This document shows positions 1 to 6,294 of a stretch of DNA of 13,825 bases, in pieces; the first letter of the stretch is position 1; the number at the start of each line of letters is the position of its first letter. The stretch is from NCBI GenBank assembly GCA_021152595.1, contig JAGKVC010000126.1:1-13825 (forward strand), read 5' to 3'. Made by a program: the position numbers and the translations under genes. Origin of the DNA: Clostridia bacterium. Its GTDB lineage: Bacteria; Bacillota; Clostridia; Oscillospirales; Ruminococcaceae. The notes under the pieces are model-generated. The model was not told the origin of the DNA, did not search any database, and saw nothing but the letters and a program-made list of their open reading frames with translations.

Positions 1-1649
1 CCGGTCCATCGTGCAACAATCCGCGCGATCTCATCTTCAGTAACCGCATCACGCAGCAGCTTTGCAGCGCCGTTCTGAGCGGCATTTTCAGCGCTGTCAA
101 GCTGCTTTTGCAGCTCAGGCAGCTTTCCGTATTTCAGCTCAGCCGCTTTATTCAGATCATACTGACGCTCGGCAGTTTCGATCTCTGCTTTGAGCTGTTC
201 AAGCTGTGCGCGGAGATCCTGAACCTTGCTGATACCGCCCTTTTCATTCTCCCACTGCGCCTTCATCTGCGCAAACCGGTCACGGTAATCGGCAAGCTCC
301 TTTTGCAGCTCCGCAAGATGTGCCGCCGAGACAGAATCTGTCTCCTTTTTCAGCGCAGCCTCTTCGATTTCAAGCTGCATGATTTTTCGTGCAATTTCAT
401 CCATTTCTGTCGGCATGGAATCCATCTCCGTGCGGATCATCGCACAGGCTTCATCCACAAGGTCAATCGCCTTATCCGGCAGGAAACGGTCAGAGATATA
501 ACGGTTAGAGAGTGTTGCTGCTGCAATCAGCGCCGTATCATGAATCTTGACGCCGTGATAAACCTCATAGCGCTCTTTCAGTCCGCGGAGAATTGAGATC
601 GTGTCCTCAACAGTCGGTTCACCGACCTGCACCGGCTGGAAGCGTCGCTCCAGAGCAGCATCCTTTTCAATATACTTCCGATACTCATCCAGCGTCGTTG
701 CACCGATGCAGTGCAGCTCACCGCGCGCAAGCATCGGCTTGAGCAGATTACCGGCATCCATTGCACCGTCCGTCTTTCCGGCACCAACGATCGTATGCAG
801 CTCATCAATAAACAGGAGAATCTTACCCTCGGATTTCTTGACCTCCTGCAAAACTGCTTTCAGACGCTCCTCGAATTCGCCGCGGTACTTTGCACCGGCA
901 ACAAGCGCACCGAGATCAAGCGAAAAGATTGTGCGGTCCCGCAGCGAATCCGGCACATCACCGCGCGCGATCCGCTGGGCAAGACCTTCCGCGATTGCCG
1001 TTTTACCGACACCCGGCTCACCGATCAGCACCGGATTGTTCTTTGTTTTTCTGGACAGAATCCGGATCACATTGCGGATCTCAGCATCTCTGCCGATCAC
1101 CGGATCAAGCTGATGCTTCTTGGCGCGCTCAGTCAGATCCTGACCGTATTTCTTCAGAACATCATAGGTTGCCTCAGGTGTCTCGTTGGTAATGCGCGTA
1201 TTTCCGCGAATTTCCTTCAGCGCATTCAGCACCTTTGTCTCATTGACCGAAAACTGCTGAAACAGCTTTTTCAGCGTTCTGTCGCTGCTCTTCATCATGG
1301 CAAGGAATACATGCTCGACCGAGACATATTCATCCTGCATCTGCTTTGCAATCTCCTCAGCCTGATTATAGACCATTTCAGTCTCATTGGAAATATAGAC
1401 CATGCCGGGCTGTCTTCCGCTTCCGGTGACATGCGGCAAAGCGGCTACTTCCTTTTCGGCAGCCTTTCCGAATCCCTCCGGACTGATGCCGATGCGCTGC
1501 ATCAGCTGCGGAATCAATCCGTCAGACTGCTGCATGAGCGCGGTCAGAATATGCACCGGCTCAACAGCATTATTCTGGTATCCCGTGCAGAGCGACTGTG
1601 CGTTCTGCATGGCTTCCAGTGTTTTCTGTGTCATTTTATTCGCATTCAT
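1..1649 (-). CDS. clpB: ATP-dependent disaggregase ClpB (Hsp104 family), N-terminal ~549 residues, cut by window edge
   Basis: ClpB is a hexameric AAA+ unfoldase that, with DnaK, extracts polypeptides from cytosolic aggregates. Reading leftward from ATG 1649, the visible protein has the Clp N-domain repeats (about residues 5-150), then the first AAA+ module with Walker A GEPGVGKT (210-217), Walker B ILLFIDE (about 277-283) and an arginine-finger-like ERRF (334-337). A long charged coiled-coil middle domain (about 400-525) follows; this domain separates ClpB from ClpA and ClpC. The reading frame is still open at base 1, where it encodes WTG, the start of the conserved WTGIPV segment that leads into the second AAA+ module, so about 310 residues are missing. 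The start is set by AAAGGAGG 7 nt upstream. It is the last visible gene of a leftward operon, 22 nt after the gene at 1672-2058. No CIRCE or CtsR-type heat-shock operator was seen near the operon promoter. Confidence 0.97.
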   Translation of the reverse strand, partial: MNANKMTQKTLEAMQNAQSLCTGYQNNAVEPVHILTALMQQSDGLIPQLMQRIGISPEGFGKAAEKEVAALPHVTGSGRQPGMVYISNETEMVYNQAEEIAKQMQDEYVSVEHVFLAMMKSSDRTLKKLFQQFSVNETKVLNALKEIRGNTRITNETPEATYDVLKKYGQDLTERAKKHQLDPVIGRDAEIRNVIRILSRKTKNNPVLIGEPGVGKTAIAEGLAQRIARGDVPDSLRDRTIFSLDLGALVAGAKYRGEFEERLKAVLQEVKKSEGKILLFIDELHTIVGAGKTDGAMDAGNLLKPMLARGELHCIGATTLDEYRKYIEKDAALERRFQPVQVGEPTVEDTISILRGLKERYEVYHGVKIHDTALIAAATLSNRYISDRFLPDKAIDLVDEACAMIRTEMDSMPTEMDEIARKIMQLEIEEAALKKETDSVSAAHLAELQKELADYRDRFAQMKAQWENEKGGISKVQDLRAQLEQLKAEIETAERQYDLNKAAELKYGKLPELQKQLDSAENAAQNGAAKLLRDAVTEDEIARIVARWT

Positions 1650-1671
1650 AAGGATACCTCCTTTTAGATAA

Positions 1672-2058
1672 TCAATTCAATTCCGGCAGAAACAAATCTG
1701 CGATATGTCCGGCGTCAAATAAGACGGCAAGCCTTCTGACGCCCTCCGCAATCATTTTGCGGCTGTAATGATGCGTCTCAAGGAATTCATCATCCTTCTG
1801 CGCAAGATATTGATAAAATGCGTAGCCTTTCAGCAGATTCGCAGCGGTTTTCGCATCCATACTTTCATACAGCATGTACTCCGCTTCAAGGATAGCTCCG
1901 TTATCAATCAACCGATACAACAGTTCCGAATCGCCGCCGCTGTTCTGCTGATACGCAAGCAATTCATCCACAGAACTCAGCTCAGCGCCGAACAGCATCT
2001 TCATGATCACAGAGATGAATTCCTTGATCTGCCGCATCAGATAGTCCTGCTCAAACAT
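1672..2058 (-). CDS. Small conserved protein resembling DUF6483, 128 aa
   Basis: A short, acidic, largely helical soluble protein beginning MFEQDYLMRQIKEF. The opening and the later pattern (short helices, an EAEYMLYE segment, then YQYLAQKDDEFLETHHYSRK) match my memory of the clostridial DUF6483 family, which has no known function; this was not searched. No signal peptide, membrane segment, or catalytic motif is visible. The helical layout resembles TPR-like scaffolds, but this is only an impression. An in-frame ATG further upstream (2136) would give 154 residues, but it lies inside the preceding gene. ATG 2058 is preferred because AAAGGAA lies 9 nt upstream of it, directly after the preceding stop. 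It sits 16 nt after the RHH gene and 22 nt before clpB, so the three are probably co-transcribed. A link to proteostasis is suggested only by that position. Confidence 0.8.
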   Translation of the reverse strand: MFEQDYLMRQIKEFISVIMKMLFGAELSSVDELLAYQQNSGGDSELLYRLIDNGAILEAEYMLYESMDAKTAANLLKGYAFYQYLAQKDDEFLETHHYSRKMIAEGVRRLAVLFDAGHIADLFLPELN

Positions 2059-2074
2059 GTGCTGTGATTCCTTT

Positions 2075-2695
2075 CTATGTTCCGAAAAAATGTTCAACCG
2101 CAGCTTTTGCAGCATTATGATCCGGCAGCGATGCAAAATAGGATTTCAGTGCTGCATCCACGCGCTTGATATATTGTCCGATCGCTGCGCCAATCTCCTG
2201 CGCGGATGCTTCCTGCCCCGCCTTGATCCGGAACCGCCTGTCCCAGCAGCCGTCCGCGACTTTGTAATCATCCGGCGCACATAGCCCGTTTGCACATTCA
2301 AGCTGTGACCAGATTTCAAAGAAAGACTCCGCTTCATTGATCAGCGACTGGTTCTGTGTCCGGAATGATGCATGCATCACGCCGATCGCATGCTCGGGCT
2401 GCCGATACAGCTCGACGCGGTAACGGATTGTCGGCTTATAACGGTAACGGAGCGGACTGCGGATCGTCAGCATGCCGTCGGTTGCCTGCTCCTGAAGCTG
2501 AAAGAGACCGGTCATCTGTTCTGAGAGCGTTCGGAGTATTTCCGCCATCCGGCGTTCCGGTGTCACATATCCGACTGCCTCGGCCAGAAGCTGATTGATC
2601 AGATTGGAGCGGCTCGTTCCGCGCGCATATGCCATACGGTCCACTGCCTCGACAACATCTTCGGAAAGCACCAGACTGTAAACTGCCTTCTTCAT
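2075..2695 (-). CDS. Ribbon-helix-helix (CopG/MetJ-like) protein with an uncharacterised C-terminal extension, 206 aa
   Basis: Residues 1-45 fit a ribbon-helix-helix DNA-binding fold: a short basic beta-strand (KKAVYSLVLS), helix A (EDVVEAVDRMAYARG), the TSRSN turn, and helix B (LINQLLAEAVGYV). Such proteins dimerise and insert the paired strand into the major groove, often at tandem repeats. Unlike the usual 45-90 residue regulators, it carries about 160 further residues, rich in aromatic and charged positions, that I do not recognise. They could be an effector or partner domain. The start has AGAGGTG about 8 nt upstream. It is first in the leftward operon with the DUF6483-like gene and clpB, driven by the promoter at 2731-2758. 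The in-phase GTTTCACA repeats beside that promoter are a candidate operator, so autoregulation is plausible. The RHH call is moderately sure; the function is unknown. Confidence 0.75.
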   Translation of the reverse strand: MKKAVYSLVLSEDVVEAVDRMAYARGTSRSNLINQLLAEAVGYVTPERRMAEILRTLSEQMTGLFQLQEQATDGMLTIRSPLRYRYKPTIRYRVELYRQPEHAIGVMHASFRTQNQSLINEAESFFEIWSQLECANGLCAPDDYKVADGCWDRRFRIKAGQEASAQEIGAAIGQYIKRVDAALKSYFASLPDHNAAKAAVEHFFGT

Positions 2696-2730
2696 GGGCT
2701 GTACACCTCTTTTCTCTTGCCTTCAATAAC

Positions 2731-2758
2731 ATTATACTCGTTTTATAGAATTTGTCAA
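2731..2758 (-). promoter_or_regulatory. Sigma-A promoter of the RHH-DUF6483-clpB operon
   Basis: On the minus strand, TTGACA (2753-2758) is separated by 16 nt from TATAAT (2731-2736). Both hexamers are perfect consensus. Transcription would start near 2724, leaving a ~30-nt leader before the start codon at 2695. The promoter is back to back with that of alaX. Confidence 0.85.
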
Positions 2759-2772
2759 GCCGATTATATAAT

Positions 2773-2791
2773 GTTTCACACAAGTTTCACA
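2773..2791. repeat. Two in-phase direct repeats GTTTCACA between divergent promoters (candidate operator)
   Basis: GTTTCACA occurs at 2773-2780 and again at 2784-2791, a period of 11 bp, so both copies face the same side of the helix. They lie between the -35 box of the leftward operon (2753-2758) and the -35 box of alaX (2798-2803). RHH proteins commonly bind tandem half-sites at this kind of spacing, and an RHH gene is the first gene to the left. A functional role is inferred. Confidence 0.45.
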
Positions 2792-2797
2792 TTAGGA

Positions 2798-2826
2798 TTG
2801 ACGTAAAACAGATTTTGTGATATACT
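2798..2826 (+). promoter_or_regulatory. Sigma-A promoter of alaX
   Basis: TTGACG (2798-2803), a 17-nt spacer, and TATACT (2821-2826). Transcription would start near 2833, about 50 nt before the alaX start codon. A small GTCC/GGAC hairpin lies in the leader. Confidence 0.8.
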
Positions 2827-2883
2827 ATATAAGTACAAAAATATAAACCAGTCCCGTTATCAGGACATGAAAGGGGTATCCTT

Positions 2884-4059
2884 ATGCAGACAGAAAAGCT
2901 CTATGACAAAGATGCGTATATGCGTAATTTTACAGCAACGGTTCTCTCCTGTGAACCGCTCGCTGATGCAAAAAAACGAACCGATGATGCGGCATATGCC
3001 GTGATTCTTGACCGCACCGCATTTTTCCCGGAGGGCGGCGGACAAACCGCTGATACCGGTAATCTCGGCAATGCTGTTGTTTGTGATGTTCAGGAAGTCA
3101 ATGGGGAGATTGTCCATTATGTAGATGTTCCCCTGCCGGTCGGCGAAGAGCTTGCCGCGGAACTCGATTGGGAGGTTCGCTTCCGCAAAATGCAGAATCA
3201 TACCGGTGAGCATCTGATTTCCGGTATCGTACACAGCCAGTTCGGCTATGACAATGTCGGCTTCCATCTCGGCACCGACGGCGTTACCGTTGATTTCAGC
3301 GGCGTGCTGACTGCATCCGAGCTGGAATTTGTCGAGTATATTGCAAACCGTGTTGTCGGACTGAATGTTCCGGTCACTGTCAGCTATCCGACACCTGAGG
3401 AATGTGCCGCAATGGAATACCGCTCCAAGCTCGATCTGACCGAAAACGTCCGTATCGTGACCATTGAGGGCTGGGATGTCTGTGCCTGCTGTGCGCCGCA
3501 TGTCGCACACACCGGCGCAGTCGGCGGCATCAAGATTCTCTCCTGTGAAAACTGGAAAGGCGGTGTCCGGATTCGCATGCTGTGCGGTCTGGATGCGCGT
3601 GACGATTATCAGAAGCGCCTTTCGCAGACAGTTCGCATCTCGAATCTGCTTTCCTGCAAGCAGCTTGAAGCTGCCGATGCAGTCGAACGGCTCATGAAGC
3701 AGTCTCAGACTGAGCGCGAGGAAACAGCAAAGCTCCGCCGTGCTCTGCTGGACAGCAAAATTGCCGCCCTGACTGAAACGGACGGCAATCTCGTAATCTT
3801 TGATGATCTCCTTGATAATAATAATCTGCGCAATCTGGTCAATGCAGGCGTTGCGCTCTGCGGCGGCGTGTGCGCGGCATTTCAGGGCAATGACACCGAC
3901 GGCTACCGCTATATCATCGGCAGCAAAAATGTCAAGCTGCGCGCATGGGCGAAGGAGTTTAATTCTGCGCTCAGCGGCAGAGGCGGCGGCTCTGAGGAGA
4001 TGATTCAGGGCACTGTCACCGCGAAAGCCGAGGATATCCGCGCTTATCTCGCAGACTGA
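2884..4059 (+). CDS. alaX: Alanyl-tRNA editing protein of the AlaX type with C-terminal DHHA1 domain, 391 aa
   Basis: This is a free-standing homologue of the AlaRS editing domain. It hydrolyses mischarged Ser-tRNA(Ala), and sometimes Gly-tRNA(Ala), in the cytosol. Residues 30-100 form the beta-barrel part (FFPEGGGQTADTG). The zinc and catalytic signatures are HTGEH (106-110) and CCAPH (202-206), followed by HTG and GGIKI, corresponding to the HxxxH and CxxxH ligands of AlaRS. A coiled segment (about 255-300) leads to a DHHA1-type C-terminal domain with RGGGSEEMIQG (366-376), so this is a long-form AlaX rather than the ~150-residue minimal form. The catalytic aminoacylation domain is absent, so it is not AlaRS. 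AAAGGGG is 7 nt upstream of ATG. It is transcribed alone from the promoter at 2798-2826. No clear rightward terminator follows; the hairpin at 4102-4127 has its T-tract on the other strand. Confidence 0.93.
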   Translation: MQTEKLYDKDAYMRNFTATVLSCEPLADAKKRTDDAAYAVILDRTAFFPEGGGQTADTGNLGNAVVCDVQEVNGEIVHYVDVPLPVGEELAAELDWEVRFRKMQNHTGEHLISGIVHSQFGYDNVGFHLGTDGVTVDFSGVLTASELEFVEYIANRVVGLNVPVTVSYPTPEECAAMEYRSKLDLTENVRIVTIEGWDVCACCAPHVAHTGAVGGIKILSCENWKGGVRIRMLCGLDARDDYQKRLSQTVRISNLLSCKQLEAADAVERLMKQSQTEREETAKLRRALLDSKIAALTETDGNLVIFDDLLDNNNLRNLVNAGVALCGGVCAAFQGNDTDGYRYIIGSKNVKLRAWAKEFNSALSGRGGGSEEMIQGTVTAKAEDIRAYLAD

Positions 4060-4092
4060 GCGCCCGATCAAACTGATAAACGCACTGCCTGC

Positions 4093-4127
4093 AAAAAAAG
4101 TGGCTCCGCTGTTGGCGCAGCAGAGCC
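4093..4127 (-). terminator. Intrinsic terminator of a leftward RNA
   Basis: On the minus strand, GGCTC-T-GCTG pairs with CAGC-G-GAGCC. This makes a continuous 10-bp stem (one U-G pair) with a 6-nt loop, followed by AC and seven T. On the plus strand the U-G pair would be C-A and no T-tract follows, so it works leftward. No protein gene lies upstream of it on that strand before the promoter at 4253-4281. Confidence 0.8.
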
Positions 4128-4248
4128 GATTTCTTGAAGGTTGTAACAATGGACCTGTAAATGCACGTTTGATTGAAACACTTTTCCACATAAGATCGGC
4201 AATTCCTTTGCCGCGCCTGACTCGCTGCGCCGGTTTTGCTCCTCTTGA
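4095..4248 (-). ncRNA. Candidate structured small RNA, ~150 nt, no recognised family
   Basis: A promoter at 4253-4281 and a terminator at 4093-4127 bound about 150 nt with no convincing ORF on the minus strand. The RNA has several strong helices: CCG(g)CGC/GCGCGG and GGCAA/TTGCC hairpins near the 5' end; a hairpin of about 12 bp centred on GTTTCAATCAAAC; GCCGAT (4195-4200) with ATCGGC (4125-4130); and GGCGCAGC (4224-4231) with GCTGCGCC (4114-4121). The last helix uses the terminator's 5' arm, so it excludes the terminator. It does not match what I remember of SRP RNA, tmRNA, RNase P or 6S RNA. Its 3' end is about 35 nt from the 3' end of alaX on the opposite strand, so read-through would be antisense to alaX. 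Confidence 0.55.
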
Positions 4249-4252
4249 CCAT

Positions 4253-4281
4253 AGTATACCGGATGCAGACGCGAAAATCAA
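4253..4281 (-). promoter_or_regulatory. Leftward sigma-A promoter of the candidate small RNA
   Basis: On the minus strand, TTGATT (4276-4281), a 17-nt spacer, and TATACT (4253-4258) predict a start near 4246-4250. A second upstream TTGACA (minus strand, about 4295-4300) has no matching -10 at the right distance. Confidence 0.65.
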
Positions 4282-4325
4282 GTCTTTTCCTTAATCTGTC
4301 AACAAATTCTCCCTGGATTGAGAAC

Positions 4326-4366
4326 AAGTTGTCACACATTTGCAACTTTTCCCGTAAGTTGTAACA
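4326..4366. repeat. AAGTTG elements in +/-/+ order upstream of the corA-like gene (candidate operator)
   Basis: AAGTTGTCACA (4326-4336) and AAGTTGTAACA (4356-4366) are direct repeats 30 bp apart with one mismatch, and CAACTT (4343-4348) lies inverted between them. A further GTTGTAACAA is at 4140-4149, matching 4358-4367 exactly. The array is 30-70 bp in front of the corA-like start. No convincing sigma-A promoter was seen here apart from a weak TATGAT at 4371-4376, so activator-dependent transcription is possible. The rest of 4060-4396 is covered by the small-RNA features. Confidence 0.35.
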
Positions 4367-4396
4367 AATCTATGATAAACGGGAGGCCAAACGCCT

Positions 4397-5329
4397 ATGA
4401 TGCACATCTATAAAACCATTGACGGAAAGCTCTGTCAGCTTGAAAAAGCCGAACCCGGCTGCTGGATCTCCTGCTATGAACCGACGCAGGACGAGATCCA
4501 GATTCTAACCGATGAATTCGGTCTTGATACCGGATTCGTCCGGTCATGTCTCGATGAAGAGGAGTCCTCCCGTATCGAACGCGAGGACGGTCAGACACTG
4601 ATTATCGTTGACACTGCCGTCGCGGAAAAGATTGAAAAGAGCGACACATTCCAGTTCTATACCGTGCCGCTCGGCATCATCAATAAATCAGACTGCGTAT
4701 TCACGATTTCGCTCCGGCGGAATCAGGTACTCGGCGCAATGGCTGACGGCAAAATCTCCAACATCCAGACACAGTTCCGGACACGCTTCATCCTGCAAAT
4801 TCTCATGCAGATTTCAGCAGGCTTTGTCTTCTACCTCAAGCAGATCGACAAGATCTCCTATTCAATGGAGCAGGAGCTGAGCGGTGCCATGAAGAATCAG
4901 GAGATTGTTCAGCTCATGGGACTGGAAAAATCTCTCGTTTACTTCACAACCTCGCTCAAAGCAAATCTTGTCACAATCGAAAAGATCCAGCGCGGCAGAG
5001 CATTGAAGCTCTATCCGGAGGACGAGGATCTCATGGACGATGTCGGGATCGAGTTCCGGCAGGCTGTCGAGATGGCGACGATCTACAGCGGCGTTATCTC
5101 CGCTATGATGGATGCTTTTTCATATGTCATTGCCAATAACCAGAACTCTGTCATGTGGCGCTTGACGATCATCACCGTAATCATCGAAATCCCGAATATC
5201 ATCTTCGCATTTTACGGCATCAATACCGATACGCTTCCGTTCAAAAGCTCGTGGATATATGCTGTACTGATTACCGCCGTACTGACCACAATTACCGCAT
5301 ATATTCTGCTGCGCAGGAGAAAATTCTGA
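4397..5329 (+). CDS. CorA-family divalent metal transporter with a GIN pore motif, 310 aa
   Basis: CorA proteins are homopentameric inner-membrane channels for Mg2+, Co2+, Ni2+ or, in ZntB, Zn2+. The protein shows the family plan: a cytosolic alpha/beta N-domain (1-130), long helices leading into the pore (about 130-250), TM1 (about 252-272), a pore-mouth motif, TM2 (about 286-305), and a basic RRRK tail. The pore motif is YGIN (273-276) instead of the YGMN of classical CorA; GIN also occurs in ZntB and in some Firmicute CorA relatives, so the substrate is less certain than the family. GGGAGG ends 10 nt before ATG 4397, and the AGGC/GCCT hairpin between them may shorten the effective spacing. 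A second ATG lies one codon later. The next gene begins 3 nt after this stop, and mgtE converges from the right. Confidence 0.88.
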   Translation: MMHIYKTIDGKLCQLEKAEPGCWISCYEPTQDEIQILTDEFGLDTGFVRSCLDEEESSRIEREDGQTLIIVDTAVAEKIEKSDTFQFYTVPLGIINKSDCVFTISLRRNQVLGAMADGKISNIQTQFRTRFILQILMQISAGFVFYLKQIDKISYSMEQELSGAMKNQEIVQLMGLEKSLVYFTTSLKANLVTIEKIQRGRALKLYPEDEDLMDDVGIEFRQAVEMATIYSGVISAMMDAFSYVIANNQNSVMWRLTIITVIIEIPNIIFAFYGINTDTLPFKSSWIYAVLITAVLTTITAYILLRRRKF

Positions 5330-5332
5330 TCT

Positions 5333-6247
5333 ATGGATATTCTGAATGCATATAATCAGAGACGCGCTAAGGAAGATGCCGCCGCAGATTCGCTTTTTGA
5401 CTGTCTTATCGCAGACGGCGCCGCTGATCTGCTGGAACAGCTCAGACCGCATCGCCGCAATGCAATCCGGATCCATGAAAGCGATATGCCGTGTACGGTC
5501 GGATGCAGCAAACGCGGCGGTATCCCCGATCTGCCGACCGAAATCCCCTATCCTGTCATGAGCGGCTATACGCATACCAAAAACCGCCCGTTCAAAGTGA
5601 TTCATCCGGACGGCAAAGTCGAAATCCGGCATCAGGCCGGTGATGCAGAGCATATTCCGCACAAAGCCATGCAGCTCTGTGCGCAGATCAATCTCGCGGA
5701 AACTGCACCGTTTGACCGCGAACACCGGCTGCCGGAAAGCGGCATGCTGTGGATCTTCTGGAGCGGCGACCTTTCGACCGCGGCGGAATCCAATCGCTAT
5801 ATTACCAACACGCCGGGCGGCGACGGTCTGACAAAGCAATTTGCGGTTTATTATTACGACGGCGATCTGTCCGCACTGCGTCCGACTCCGCCGCCCTGTG
5901 CAGTTGATCCTGATTATCAGAAACTCTTTGCAGAAAAGAAACTGTCATTTTCTGCAAACTATGAATACGACCGCGAAGCTGAATACATTGCCGAAGAATA
6001 CGAACCGGCAGACGGCGATTCTTCCAAATCGGACGCCTATTATGAGGCTGTCGAGAACCGGATTTATGATACGCGGATGCTGGGATTTCCGAGCGGTGCC
6101 AATGCACCGGAGCTCGCGGATAATCAAATCTGTATTCTTCAATTCAGAGTCGATGTCGGCATAATCTGCGCGCTGTATATTCTCGCGGATGCGGAAGCAA
6201 TCCGCCGCGGCGATTTCCGCTGCACCATTGATTTTGATCTGGACTAA
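5333..6247 (+). CDS. DUF1963 (YwqG-like) protein, 304 aa
   Basis: This is a soluble, acidic cytosolic protein with features of the DUF1963/YwqG family, whose biochemical function is unknown. The visible marks are the SKRGGIPDLP segment (about 59-68), corresponding to the conserved GG-P-LP motif; an AQINLAE strand (about 121-127); a SGMLWIFWSGD strand (about 142-152); and a C-terminal FRVDVG...LYILADAEAIRRGDF block like the usual terminal dimerisation/edge region. The region around residues 200-250, rich in Tyr, Glu and Ala, is less conserved. The ATG lies 3 nt after the stop of the corA-like gene. AGGAG is about 14 nt upstream, inside the end of that gene, so translational coupling is likely. 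Co-transcription with a metal transporter does not define a role. It ends just before the bidirectional terminator at 6256-6294. Confidence 0.75.
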   Translation: MDILNAYNQRRAKEDAAADSLFDCLIADGAADLLEQLRPHRRNAIRIHESDMPCTVGCSKRGGIPDLPTEIPYPVMSGYTHTKNRPFKVIHPDGKVEIRHQAGDAEHIPHKAMQLCAQINLAETAPFDREHRLPESGMLWIFWSGDLSTAAESNRYITNTPGGDGLTKQFAVYYYDGDLSALRPTPPPCAVDPDYQKLFAEKKLSFSANYEYDREAEYIAEEYEPADGDSSKSDAYYEAVENRIYDTRMLGFPSGANAPELADNQICILQFRVDVGIICALYILADAEAIRRGDFRCTIDFDLD

Positions 6248-6255
6248 ATACAAAG

Positions 6256-6294
6256 TCCCCGAGGCGATTCAAAACGCCCCGGGGATATTTTTAT
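6256..6294. terminator. Bidirectional intrinsic terminator between DUF1963 gene and mgtE
   Basis: TCCCCG-A-GGCG pairs with CGCC-C-CGGGGA around an 8-nt loop (6256-6285), followed by TATTTTTATT for rightward transcription. Read leftward, the A/C mismatch becomes a U-G pair and the stem follows the mgtE stop at once, with a weaker T-rich CTTTGTATTT tail. One element probably serves both convergent units. Confidence 0.85.

Noticed and set aside
2700..2770. CIRCE or CtsR heat-shock operator for the clpB operon
   Set aside because: No TTAGCACTC/GAGTGCTAA inverted repeat and no tandem GGTCAAA heptamers were found.
4095..4250. SRP RNA or 6S RNA as identity of the small RNA
   Set aside because: A GTCAGG and a GGAA are present, but not the SRP domain IV arrangement; the remembered 6S central-bubble plan could not be fitted convincingly.
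2860..4281. 473-codon open frame on the minus strand opposite alaX
   Set aside because: It is a shadow of alaX: no ribosome site, no recognisable family, and it runs through the candidate small RNA and its terminator. alaX carries intact zinc-site motifs.
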